The position numbers and the translations under genes were made by a program. From Emcibacter sp. SYSU 3D8 (GTDB taxonomy: Bacteria; Pseudomonadota; Alphaproteobacteria; SMXS01), in contig NZ_JBBYXK010000002.1 of assembly GCF_039655875.1 (NCBI RefSeq), positions 496,001 through 560,000 of the forward strand: 64,000 nucleotides of DNA. Reading direction: 5' to 3'. This document shows positions 56,400-64,000 of the stretch, in pieces. The notes under the pieces are model-generated. The model saw only the letters and a program-made list of their open reading frames with translations. It made no database searches and was not told the DNA's origin. The stretch's first letter is position 1; the number at the start of each line of letters is the position of its first letter.

Positions 56400-59177
56400 A
56401 TGAGCGAACGCGAGCACATCTTCCTGATCGACGGGTCCGGCTACATCTTCCGGGCCTACCACGCCCTGCCGCCGCTTTCGCGGCCGTCAGACGGCACGCC
56501 GGTGGGCGCGGTCTATGGCTTCTGCAACATGCTGTACAAGCTGCTGGAAGACAGCGGCGCCGAGGCGCCGACCCATCTGGCGGTGATTTTCGATGCCGGC
56601 AAGATCACCTTCCGCAACGAACTTTATCCGGCCTACAAGGCCAACCGGCCCGAGCCGCCCGAGGACCTTGTCCCGCAATTCGCATTGATCCGCGACGCGG
56701 TCCGCGCCTTCGACGTGCCCTGCATCGAGCTGGAAAACTACGAAGCCGACGACATCATCGCCACCTATGCCCGGCAGGCCCGCGAACGGGGCGCCACGGT
56801 GATCATCGTCTCGTCGGACAAGGACCTGATGCAGTTGGTCGACGACAGCGTGATGCTGCTCGACACCATGAAGAACAAGCGGCTGGGCATTCCCGAAGTG
56901 TTCGAGAAGTTCGGCGTGGCGCCCGAGAAGGTGGTCGACGTGCAGTCGCTGGCCGGCGATTCCGTCGACAACGTGCCCGGCGTTCCCGGCATCGGCGTCA
57001 AGACCGCCGCCCAGCTCATCACCGAATATGGCGATCTGGATACGCTGCTGGCCCGGGCCGGCGAGATCAAGCAGCCGAAGCGCCGCGAATCCCTGATCGC
57101 CTTCGCCGACCAGGCCCGCATCAGCCGCGATCTGGTGCGCCTCGACGACCGGGTGCCGATACCCGAGGGCATCGACGACATCAAGGTGCGGCCCATCGAC
57201 TATGCAAGGGCGGTCGCCTTCGTCGAGGCCAATGGCTTCCGCGGCCTGGCCACCAAGCTGGGGGCGCGTGCCGGCGGCGGCTCGGCGGCGTCCGGCCCCA
57301 TGCCGGCGCACCCCCGGCAGAAGATCGAGACCACCGGCTACGACACCATCCTGAGCCTCGAGGCGCTCGACATGTGGATCGAGTCGGCAGCGGACCAGGG
57401 ATTTGTCGCGGTCGATACCGAGACCACATCGGTGCAGCCCATGCTGGCCAGCCTGGTCGGCGTCTCGCTCGCCATCCAGCCCGGCAAGGCCTGCTACATT
57501 CCGGTCGGTCACACCGGCTCGGGCGGCGCGGGCACGCTGGATCTGGACGGCGACCGGCCGGAGCAGCTGCCCAAGCAGGCGGTGCTCGACCGGCTGAAGC
57601 CGTTGCTCGAGGATCCGGGCGTGCTGAAGATTGGCCAGAACATCAAGTACGATGCGGTGATGTTCGCCAAGGAAGGCATCTCGGTCGCGCCGATCGACGA
57701 CACCATGCTGATCTCCTACGTGCTGGAAGGCGGCGCCCACGGCCACGGCATGGACGAGTTGTCCGAACTGCATCTGGGCCACAAGCCCATCAAGTTCTCC
57801 GAGGTGGCGGGCAGCGGCAAGAGCCAGGTCACCTTCGACCGGGTGGCCATCGACACCGCCACCGCCTATGCGGCCGAGGATGCCGACGTCACGCTCCGGC
57901 TGCATCAGGCGCTGAAGCCGCGGCTGGTGCCGGAACATCTGGTGACGGTCTACGAGACGCTGGAGCGGCCCTTGTCGCCGATTCTGGGCGCCATGGAGCG
58001 CGACGGCATCAAGGTTGACCGGGAACGCCTTGCCACCCTGTCGCGGGAGTTCGCCGACGGCATGGCCTCCTTGGAGAAGGAAATCTACCGGCTGGCCGGG
58101 CGCGAGTTCAATATCGGCTCGCCCAAGCAGCTGGGCGAGCTGCTGTTCGACGAGATGAGCCTGGGCAGTACCCGCACCGGCAAATCCGGCGCCCGTTCGA
58201 CCGGCGCCGATGTGCTCGAGGACCTGGCGGCGCAAGGCCACGACCTGCCCGCCCGCGTGCTGGACTGGCGCCAGCTGTCCAAGCTGAAAAGCACCTATAC
58301 CGACGCCCTGCAGCAGCAGATCGACCCGGTCACGCAGCGGATTCACACCTGCTTTTCCATGGCCTCGACCACGACCGGCCGCCTGTCGTCGACCGAGCCC
58401 AACCTGCAGAACATCCCGATCCGCACGGCGGAAGGCCGCAAGATTCGCCAGGCCTTCATCCCGAAGGAACGACACAAGCTGATGTCGGCCGACTACAGCC
58501 AGATCGAACTGCGTGTCCTGGCGCACATGGCCGACATCGCGGCCCTGAAGCAGGCATTTGCAGACGGCCTCGACATCCATGCCATGACCGCGTCGGAAGT
58601 CCTCGGCATTCCCATGGAAGGCATGCCGCCGGAACAGCGCCGCCGCGCCAAGGCGATCAATTTCGGCATCATCTACGGCATCTCGCCCTTCGGCCTGGCG
58701 CGCCAGCTGTCGATCCCGCAAAGCGAGGCCAAGGCCTATATCACCCGCTATTTCGAGCGCTTCCCGGGCATCAGGGCCTATATGGACGAGACCATCGCCC
58801 AGGCGCGCGAGCGCGGCTACGTCACCACCCTGTTCGGCCGCCGGGTGCATATCAAATCCATCAACGACAAGAACCCCGCGCTGCGCCAGTTCGGCGAGCG
58901 CGCGTCGATCAATGCGCCGATTCAAGGCTCGGCCGCCGATATCATCCGCCGCGCCATGGTGCGCATGCCCGCGGCGCTGGAGAAAGCCGGACTGCGCACC
59001 AGGATGCTGCTGCAGGTGCACGATGAACTGGTGTTCGAGGTGCCCGCCAACGAGATCGATGCCGCAGGCGATCTGGTTCGCACCGTGATGGAAGGCGCAG
59101 CCTCGCCGGCGGTCGATCTGTCCGTGCCGCTGACGGTCGGCGTCGGCGTCGGCGACAACTGGGACGAAGCCCACTAA
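56400..59177 (+). CDS. polA: DNA polymerase I
   Basis: 925 residues with all three domains. The 5' nuclease (1 to about 290) has FLIDGSGYIFRAYHALPPL and the DNVPGVPGIGVKTA helix-hairpin-helix; the 3'-5' exonuclease (about 320-520) keeps the catalytic acids in FVAVDTETTS, so proofreading is probably active; the polymerase domain ends with MSADYSQIELRVLAHM, RRAKAINFGIIYGIS and LLQVHDELVFEV. Used in Okazaki fragment maturation and repair. Confidence 0.97.
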   Translation: MSEREHIFLIDGSGYIFRAYHALPPLSRPSDGTPVGAVYGFCNMLYKLLEDSGAEAPTHLAVIFDAGKITFRNELYPAYKANRPEPPEDLVPQFALIRDAVRAFDVPCIELENYEADDIIATYARQARERGATVIIVSSDKDLMQLVDDSVMLLDTMKNKRLGIPEVFEKFGVAPEKVVDVQSLAGDSVDNVPGVPGIGVKTAAQLITEYGDLDTLLARAGEIKQPKRRESLIAFADQARISRDLVRLDDRVPIPEGIDDIKVRPIDYARAVAFVEANGFRGLATKLGARAGGGSAASGPMPAHPRQKIETTGYDTILSLEALDMWIESAADQGFVAVDTETTSVQPMLASLVGVSLAIQPGKACYIPVGHTGSGGAGTLDLDGDRPEQLPKQAVLDRLKPLLEDPGVLKIGQNIKYDAVMFAKEGISVAPIDDTMLISYVLEGGAHGHGMDELSELHLGHKPIKFSEVAGSGKSQVTFDRVAIDTATAYAAEDADVTLRLHQALKPRLVPEHLVTVYETLERPLSPILGAMERDGIKVDRERLATLSREFADGMASLEKEIYRLAGREFNIGSPKQLGELLFDEMSLGSTRTGKSGARSTGADVLEDLAAQGHDLPARVLDWRQLSKLKSTYTDALQQQIDPVTQRIHTCFSMASTTTGRLSSTEPNLQNIPIRTAEGRKIRQAFIPKERHKLMSADYSQIELRVLAHMADIAALKQAFADGLDIHAMTASEVLGIPMEGMPPEQRRRAKAINFGIIYGISPFGLARQLSIPQSEAKAYITRYFERFPGIRAYMDETIAQARERGYVTTLFGRRVHIKSINDKNPALRQFGERASINAPIQGSAADIIRRAMVRMPAALEKAGLRTRMLLQVHDELVFEVPANEIDAAGDLVRTVMEGAASPAVDLSVPLTVGVGVGDNWDEAH

Positions 59178-59187
59178 GGAAATCGAC

Positions 59188-59970
59188 ATGACGAACGGGA
59201 AAACTGGCCGGGTCGCCGGTAAGGTGGCAATCGTGACCGGCGCGGCGGGCGGGCTGGGATCGGCTATCGCACGGCGGCTGGCGCAGGAAGGCGCGAGCGT
59301 CGTGCTGACCGACATCAACCTGGCCGCGGCAGAGGCCATCGCCTCGGAAATTCCCGGCAGCCTTGCCCTGCAGCACGACGTCACCGACGAGACGCGCTGG
59401 CAGGAAGTCCTCAAGACGGCGGCCGACCGGTTCGGCGCGATCCATGTGCTGGTCAACAACGCGGGAATCGGCTCGGTGGGGAACATCGAGCAGGCCGAAT
59501 TCGCCGAGTGGAAAAGGGTTCACGCCATCGACCTGGACAGCGTTTTCCTGGGTTGCAAGTACGCGGTGCCGTATCTGCGCGCGGCGGCGACGCCCGAACG
59601 GGGCTGCGCCATCGTCAACATCTCCTCCATCGCCGGCATCGTCGCCGGGCACAATGTGCCGGCCTATAATTCCGCCAAGGCGGCGGTCCGGCACCTGACC
59701 AAGTCGGTGGCGCTGCATTGCGCGCGCAAGGCGCCGGGTGTCCGCTGCAATTCGGTGCACCCCGCCTTCGTGGACACGCCGATTCTCGATGACATTGCCG
59801 TCAACATGAGTCGCGAAGAAGCCCTCGGAAAGCTCGGCCGCCAGATTCCGCTGGGCAAGGTGGGCGAGCCCGACGACGTGGCCTGGGGCGTGGTCTACCT
59901 GGCGTCCGAGGAATCCAAGTTCATGACCGGCTCGGAGCTGGTGCTGGACGGCGGAATCAGCGCGATGTAG
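59188..59970 (+). CDS. Short-chain dehydrogenase/reductase (classical SDR)
   Basis: 260 residues. The cofactor motif TGAAGGLGSAIA, NNAG, catalytic Ser in IVNISSIAG and YNSAK are complete, and an Asp after strand 2 (VVLTDINLA) points to NAD over NADP. It resembles cyclopentanol/3-alpha-hydroxysteroid-type dehydrogenases; the substrate is unknown. It starts ten bases after polA with an AAGGAAAT site, so it could be read from polA. Confidence 0.9.
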   Translation: MTNGKTGRVAGKVAIVTGAAGGLGSAIARRLAQEGASVVLTDINLAAAEAIASEIPGSLALQHDVTDETRWQEVLKTAADRFGAIHVLVNNAGIGSVGNIEQAEFAEWKRVHAIDLDSVFLGCKYAVPYLRAAATPERGCAIVNISSIAGIVAGHNVPAYNSAKAAVRHLTKSVALHCARKAPGVRCNSVHPAFVDTPILDDIAVNMSREEALGKLGRQIPLGKVGEPDDVAWGVVYLASEESKFMTGSELVLDGGISAM

Positions 59971-59996
59971 CACGCCGGACCCGGCCGGACGCCCAG

Positions 59997-60014
59997 ACTG
60001 TAAATTCTTACAGT
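59997..60014. promoter_or_regulatory. lux-box-like palindrome (LuxR binding site candidate)
   Basis: ACTGTAAATTCTTACAGT: seven-base perfect arms with a four-base centre. It fits the CT-N12-AG rule for LuxR-type sites, and its CTGTA-N6-TACAG frame is the same as in the Vibrio fischeri lux box. It lies 90 bases upstream of the unknown 87-residue gene; a CTATCC -10-like hexamer at 60041-60046 would put the box about 45 bases upstream of the transcript start, the normal activating position. The LuxR gene is 400 bases downstream on the same strand. Confidence 0.65.
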
Positions 60015-60103
60015 TCCCCTGAAGCGAATTTTGGCGTGTCCTATCCCCTGGGTGGAAACGCCGTAAAAAGCGGCTCGGAACACGAGATCGGGGGTCCCAG
60101 GGA

Positions 60104-60367
60104 ATGCCGGTGGCTAAACCCACGTCAGTGGTCAGGGAACAGCCAAGGCTGCGCATCGAGCACCGCGTCATGGTGGCGGCGACGGGCGGCGCCTTGCACG
60201 ACCAGTCGCACAGGCTGGAAAAAATGCTCGATGAATTCTATGTTGAACATGGGTCGGCGTGGGAACTGGTGAACATGTTCAAGGTGGGAACATCGGACTT
60301 CATGGCCAACCATCAAGAATTGTTGTTCATTTTCCAGCGCAGGACCTACCAGGCGGCTTCAGACTAA
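60104..60367 (+). CDS. Hypothetical 87-residue protein between lux box and luxR
   Basis: Not recognised. The sequence is soluble, with a basic N-terminus (VAKPTSVVREQPRLRIEHR), a middle region ALHDQSHRLEKMLDEFYVEHGSAWE that should form a helix, and an aromatic C-terminal part (FMANHQELLFIFQRRTY). No signal peptide, membrane helix or cysteine. It is the first gene after the lux-box palindrome and 43 bases ahead of luxR; a CGCGCC/GGCGCG hairpin (60369-60386) without a T-tract stands in between. Likely a co-regulated partner or target of the LuxR protein. Confidence 0.6.
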   Translation: MPVAKPTSVVREQPRLRIEHRVMVAATGGALHDQSHRLEKMLDEFYVEHGSAWELVNMFKVGTSDFMANHQELLFIFQRRTYQAASD

Positions 60368-60410
60368 TCGCGCCGCATTTGGCGCGGCAACAGGTTTACC
60401 GAGGGTTATT

Positions 60411-61166
60411 TTGAGACAAATTCACGTTGAGAGGCTTGCTCCCATTCAGGGGGTTGAGCCGAACAGTTCGCTCATTGACTTCGTGCGCAAGGCGCCCGAC
60501 GAAGGCGCGCTGGGCCGCCGTTTTCAGAAGGTCATCCAGAGTCTCGGCTTTTCCCATTACATCTATTCCCAGATCGACGTCAGCCAGCCGCGGCTGTACA
60601 TGATCTGCTCGACCTATCCGGACGAGATCCGCCGCGTCTGGGCGGATACCAGCGTCGCCGTCCGCGACCCGCTCATCGCCTACGTCATCACCAAGACCAC
60701 GCCCGTCCGGCGCAGCGACATCGACGACGACGGCTCCTGGGCCAGCGACATTTTCCACGGATTGAAGGATTTCGGCATCTATTCGCCGGCCTGGCACTTT
60801 CCGGTGCGCGACCAGACCAATTACATGGGGCTGTTCGCCGTGACGCCGACCAAGGCCGACTACGAGGCGCTGGGCCCGCAACATTTCGAGCACGCGGAAA
60901 TGCTGATGCCGGCGCTGTGCAATCAGGCGCACGAGACCTGGTGCCAACTGACGGCCGGCGGCGGCGACAACACGCCGATGCTCAGCGACCGCGAGGTCGA
61001 AATCCTGAGCTGGCTGAGCCACGGCAAGTCCACCGAGGACATTGCCGAGATCATGCAGATCGCCGAGCGGACGGTGAACTACCATGTGGCGAACCTGAAG
61101 ACCAAGCTGGGCGTCGAGACCCGCGCCCATGCCGTGGCTCAGGCCATGCGGCTGCGGATCATTTGA
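60411..61166 (+). CDS. LuxR-family regulator with autoinducer-binding-like domain (LuxR solo)
   Basis: 251 residues from a TTG with GAGGG upstream. The N-terminal domain (about 20-165) aligns with TraR/LuxR ligand pockets: Asp86-Pro87 (TraR D70-P71) and Trp110 (W85) are kept, but the W57 position is Ile73, the Y61 position is Trp77, and the G113 region reads GIYSPAW. The C-terminal HTH (about 185-250) has LSDREVEILSWLSHGKSTED and AERTVNYHVANLKTKLGV. No luxI-type synthase is in the window, so it is a solo receptor, probably for a non-standard signal. Confidence 0.88.
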   Translation: MRQIHVERLAPIQGVEPNSSLIDFVRKAPDEGALGRRFQKVIQSLGFSHYIYSQIDVSQPRLYMICSTYPDEIRRVWADTSVAVRDPLIAYVITKTTPVRRSDIDDDGSWASDIFHGLKDFGIYSPAWHFPVRDQTNYMGLFAVTPTKADYEALGPQHFEHAEMLMPALCNQAHETWCQLTAGGGDNTPMLSDREVEILSWLSHGKSTEDIAEIMQIAERTVNYHVANLKTKLGVETRAHAVAQAMRLRII

Positions 61167-61179
61167 TCCGGGGCCGACG

Positions 61180-61494
61180 TCAGCGTGCGTAGGGCACCTT
61201 CTGGACCATGGTGACCACTTCTTCCTCGAGCGTTTCCTCGAGCAGCTTCCAGAACGCCGGATAATCGGGACGCTCGGCAACCTTCTTCATCACCTCGGCA
61301 TAGGCGTTCGCATCGGGAATTTCCCAGATGTCGATCACCGTGTGAAGCCGGCCGACCGTGGTTACCCACGCACCGATCAGCTTCCAGCCGTAGCTCTCGA
61401 TGATCGGCACCTGTTTGGCCATGCCTTCGCAGAAGCGGTGGTAACCGTCCATGCGGACCTTCAGGGTGACGTGCAGATAAAGCGGTGATGACAT
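61180..61494 (-). CDS. NIPSNAP-family protein
   Basis: 104 residues, dimeric alpha-beta barrel type: LYLHVTLKVRMDGYHRFCEGM, then GWKLIGAWVTTVGRLHTVIDIWEIPDANAY and VVTMVQKVPYA. The first-strand/W-x-T-x-G-R pattern is that of NIPSNAP domains. Function not known; such proteins often sit beside degradation enzymes. ATG at 61494; the longer upstream reading has no support. It is convergent with luxR and shares strand with the isochorismatase gene 147 bases upstream. Confidence 0.8.
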   Translation of the reverse strand: MSSPLYLHVTLKVRMDGYHRFCEGMAKQVPIIESYGWKLIGAWVTTVGRLHTVIDIWEIPDANAYAEVMKKVAERPDYPAFWKLLEETLEEEVVTMVQKVPYAR

Positions 61495-61641
61495 GAGGCT
61501 CTCCCGGTTTCTGGCGGTCCCAAGCATGGCGCCCGCCAGCCGCGCTTTTCCAGAGAAAAATTTGCCGCGACACGCCCTCGCTTCTGCCCGCGAAAACCTG
61601 CCTGCCCGGCACGCTGCCGGGCGCCTTCCCGTCACGAGCCG

Positions 61642-62250
61642 CTAGAGGCGCCAGGATTCGATCACTTCCGCTGCGCTCAGGGTCTGGATCTGCTGGCTGT
61701 ACCGCCGGCGATAGAGGCCCATCAGCGCATCGTGCCCCTCGTCGGAAGAGCTGCACACCGCATCGGTCACCAGATAGACCCGGTACCCCCGGTCGACCGC
61801 GCCCAGCACGGTCGCGAGCACGCAGGAATCGGTCTCGGCACCGGTCACGATCAGGCCATCCACGTTCTTGGCCTGCAACAGCCGGTCCAGCGCCGGAGTG
61901 CCGAACGCCGAGTAGGTTGCCTTGTCGACGATTGCGGCGGGCGGCACGTACCGGTCGAGGGGAGGCGCCAGATCAAGCATGCGGGCCGGCAGCCGGTCGC
62001 GGGTGATATGGCGCCAACGCCGGTAATAATGTTGCCAGGCTCCGGGCATATCCTCGGGTTCGAGCGGCGGTATGAACCGGGTGAACACGGTGCGCTCGGG
62101 ACTGCGCTGCGCGATCCCGGCGGCGACTGGCAACACCGAGTCCATCCAGGGCGCGGCCCATGGCCCGCCCGGCGCGAACAGGCGCTGCATGTCGATGCAC
62201 AGATGCACCGTGCGCTCGTCGGGCGGCCCAAATCCGCTGTCGGTCCCCAT
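61642..62250 (-). CDS. Isochorismatase-family cysteine hydrolase
   Basis: 202 residues. The catalytic triad is visible: Asp of LCIDMQRLF, Lys of IVDKATYSAF, and the nucleophile Cys of TGAETDSCVLATVLGAVDRGY. The family includes nicotinamidases, N-carbamoyl amidohydrolases and maleamate hydrolases; the substrate cannot be told. The ATG at 62250 is preferred over a start 36 codons upstream, which would sit in the shared promoter gap with the divergent P450 gene. Confidence 0.88.
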   Translation of the reverse strand: MGTDSGFGPPDERTVHLCIDMQRLFAPGGPWAAPWMDSVLPVAAGIAQRSPERTVFTRFIPPLEPEDMPGAWQHYYRRWRHITRDRLPARMLDLAPPLDRYVPPAAIVDKATYSAFGTPALDRLLQAKNVDGLIVTGAETDSCVLATVLGAVDRGYRVYLVTDAVCSSSDEGHDALMGLYRRRYSQQIQTLSAAEVIESWRL

Positions 62251-62454
62251 GCATGTGTCTCCACTGGTCTGGCCGCGTGAAAAACCTCGCCCGGCGCGGA
62301 TGGTTCCTGCGGGAGCCCGCCGGAAAGCAGCTGAATGCGCGGATTGGCGCGGCCACAATATCTGTGGCCGGATCCAATGCGCCGGAACGCCAGCGCCATA
62401 TGCAGTCGAATCGTCGGGAACTCTCGGTTAGTCTCGATGCCGGAGGACCAGAGC

Positions 62455-63648
62455 ATGACCGATTCGGAAGTGGCGCGGCGTCTTTACACGGACTTCCACA
62501 TCGAGGACCCGCTGTTCGACGAGCACTTCGAGGAAACGCTCGACGACTTGCTGGACGGCTGCCCAGTTGCCCGCAGCCGCGATGGCAGCGGCTATTTCGT
62601 GATCAATCGCTACGAGGATGTGTACCGCTGCGCCCGCGACTGGCGCACCTTCTCCAGCGCCGATGGCTGGATGCTGAACGCACCCGAAGGCTCGATCCCC
62701 ATCCTGCCCGAGGATTCCGACCCGCCCTATCACAACACCTGGCGTCACGTGCTGAACCCCTTTTTCAGCCGCGGCAAGGTCGGCGGCCTGGAGGACTTCG
62801 CCCGGGCTTGCGCCCGCGAGTTGATCGAGGCCTTGGCGCCCAGGGGCGCGTGCGAGTTCATCGCCGACTACGCGGCCATCCTGCCGGGCCGCATCCTGTT
62901 CGAGCGCATCCTGCCGGTGCCGGTGGCCGACCTGCCGGTGCTGTTCCAGGACATCGACACCTTCTCGTTCGGCCCTGTCGAGGAGCGCGGACCGGCATTT
63001 GCCCGGGTCCACGCCTATCTCGAGGCCTTCCTCCGCGACCGCAGCGCACAACCGCCCCAGGGCGACCTTGTCGACCTGATCGTCGCGGGCGTGGACAAGG
63101 ACGGCGCGCCGTGTCCGTGGGAGGACAAGGTCTATATTATCCTCGACGTGGTGTTCGGCGGGCTGGCGACGACGACGCATGTCATGTCGGGCGCCATCCA
63201 TCACCTTGCGACCCATCCCGAAACCCGCGATATGCTGCGGGCCGATCCGGGTCTGATCGACGCAGTTGTCGAGGAGGTCATTCGGCTCTATCCGCCCGTG
63301 GTGGCCGCCGCGCGCACCGTGCGCGCCGACACAGAGGTGGCTGGCGTGGTTTTGAAGCCGGGCGATCGGGTGGCGCTGAACTTCGCCGCCGCCAGCCGCG
63401 ATCCGGCGGCTTGCGATGCCCCCGGCACCTTCGATCCGAAGCGCAGCCAGATCGTCCACACCACCTTCGGCGTCGGCCCGCACCGCTGCCTGGGCGAGCA
63501 TCTCGCGCGGCTTGAGATCAAGGTGACGGTGGAGGAATTCCTGCGCCGCATCCCGGCGTTCGAGTTGGTCCCGGGATCACCGCCTGTCTACGAGAGCGGC
63601 CAACTCCGGACCATGAAGAACCTGGCGTTGCGCTGGCCGGTCGGATAG
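62455..63648 (+). CDS. Cytochrome P450
   Basis: 397 residues from the ATG at 62455 with GGAGGA upstream. The ExxR motif is Glu274-Arg277 (EEVIRLYPPV), the haem loop is FGVGPHRCLGE with ligand Cys345, and the I helix reads FGGLATTTHVM (234-244). There the acidic residue of the usual (A/G)Gx(D/E)T is Ala238, while the Thr after it is kept, so proton delivery may differ or the enzyme may use a substrate-derived acid. Soluble bacterial type, needing a separate ferredoxin and reductase that are not nearby. Substrate unknown; divergent from the isochorismatase gene. Confidence 0.93.
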   Translation: MTDSEVARRLYTDFHIEDPLFDEHFEETLDDLLDGCPVARSRDGSGYFVINRYEDVYRCARDWRTFSSADGWMLNAPEGSIPILPEDSDPPYHNTWRHVLNPFFSRGKVGGLEDFARACARELIEALAPRGACEFIADYAAILPGRILFERILPVPVADLPVLFQDIDTFSFGPVEERGPAFARVHAYLEAFLRDRSAQPPQGDLVDLIVAGVDKDGAPCPWEDKVYIILDVVFGGLATTTHVMSGAIHHLATHPETRDMLRADPGLIDAVVEEVIRLYPPVVAAARTVRADTEVAGVVLKPGDRVALNFAAASRDPAACDAPGTFDPKRSQIVHTTFGVGPHRCLGEHLARLEIKVTVEEFLRRIPAFELVPGSPPVYESGQLRTMKNLALRWPVG

Positions 63649-63824
63649 CGCCTTGCCGGCCGGGACGCCGTGCCCGGTCCGACCGGACGTTTCTTGGAGA
63701 AGTCGCCGCCGCCGCTGGGGCCTGCGGTTCCACCGGCGCCGGGTCAGCCGGCCACGGATTGATCTGTCTCAATGGCCGATCCCTCCGGATGCGCGATACA
63801 ATGAAGTCATTCAAAAGGAGTCAG

Positions 63825-64000
63825 ATGATGCCCGAACAGCCGGTGGAACCAATTCGGGAAGCGGTAGGCGTGTTCACCACATTCGAGTCGCTTCAGAGTG
63901 CCATCGACGAGCTGCTCACGTCAGGCTTCGACCGGGCCGAGCTCAGCCTGCTGGCGGGCGAGCACGCGGTCGAGGAGAAGCTTGGCCATACCTATCGCAG
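63825..64000 (+). CDS. Stress-protein-like (general stress protein 17M-type) gene, 5' part
   Basis: Only the first 58 codons lie in the window. After AAAGGAG come two adjacent ATG codons (63825 and 63828; the second has the better spacing). The visible part PVEPIREAVGVFTTFESLQS...AIDELLTSGFDRAELSLLAG resembles the N-terminal domain of GSP17M/YflT-like proteins, a short ferredoxin-like repeat often followed by a glycine-rich membrane region. Downstream content is unknown. The 176 bases before it hold a TACAAT (-10-like) at 63798-63803 but no good -35. Confidence 0.6.
   Translation, partial: MMPEQPVEPIREAVGVFTTFESLQSAIDELLTSGFDRAELSLLAGEHAVEEKLGHTYR

Noticed and set aside
56487-59486. A 999-codon minus-strand frame opposite polA
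   Set aside because: Polymerase I motifs fill the plus strand without a break; the reverse frame is only the complement of biased codons.

Overview
The window is a 64 kb piece of a GC-rich chromosome. Gene content and protein style point to an aerobic, heterotrophic alphaproteobacterium, perhaps near the Rhodospirillales. Supporting marks are a complete ethylmalonyl-CoA gene set, a CycM-like membrane-anchored cytochrome c, a small SRP RNA directly upstream of dnaX, and the dnaX-ybaB-recR and def-fmt-truA-dapE-dapD housekeeping blocks. I cannot name a genus. No tRNA, rRNA, CRISPR array, prophage or insertion sequence was seen.

Layout. 1-2.5 kb: NmrA-like protein, 1-Cys peroxiredoxin, HAD hydrolase. 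2.6-11.4 kb: ethylmalonyl-CoA (acetyl-CoA assimilation) cluster, with ecm divergent from ccrA-mcd, then a two-helix membrane protein, a PduO-type cobalamin adenosyltransferase, etfBA and a 3-hydroxybutyryl-CoA dehydrogenase. The adenosyltransferase can make the B12 cofactor for Ecm, EtfBA can take the electrons from Mcd, and the dehydrogenase lies on the route to crotonyl-CoA. 11.6-15.2 kb: methylcrotonyl-CoA carboxylase subunits (leucine breakdown). 15.3-18.3 kb: a lower-GC, probably imported module of LysR regulator, cysteine-dioxygenase-like cupin and MFS transporter.

18.5-28.4 kb: an eight-step operon of ABC transporter, two carboxyguanidine-deiminase-type subunits, a biotin-dependent 'urea' carboxylase and allophanate hydrolase. 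It is preceded by a clear guanidine-I riboswitch and a near-perfect sigma-54 promoter. The operon therefore most likely assimilates guanidine nitrogen, not urea. 28.5-31.2 kb: M17 aminopeptidase, MarR regulator, NlpC/P60 hydrolase. 31.2-38.8 kb: a Yej-type peptide ABC importer with two paralogous binding proteins. 38.9-42.7 kb: cytochrome c, pheA, nudC, YetF-like and MgtC-like membrane proteins. 42.8-43.2 kb: a 22-residue ORF with its own promoter and terminator, then the SRP RNA.

43.2-59.2 kb: dnaX, ybaB, recR, rmuC, def, fmt, truA, dapE, dapD, a nucleotidase-like HAD, a class-IV aminotransferase, nadB, an ABC ATPase without a permease, a small zinc protein, an orphan HigA and polA. 59.2-64 kb: an SDR, a lux-box palindrome in front of an unknown 87-residue protein and a LuxR solo, a NIPSNAP protein, an isochorismatase-like hydrolase, a cytochrome P450 lacking the usual I-helix acid, and the start of a stress-protein-like gene.

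The strongest signals for a second look are the guanidine control region, where promoter, aptamer and a mutually exclusive hairpin relay that can hide the ribosome binding site lie within about 210 bases; the lux box / unknown protein / LuxR-solo unit; and the tiny ORF next to the SRP RNA. All statements come from reading the sequence; no database search was run.
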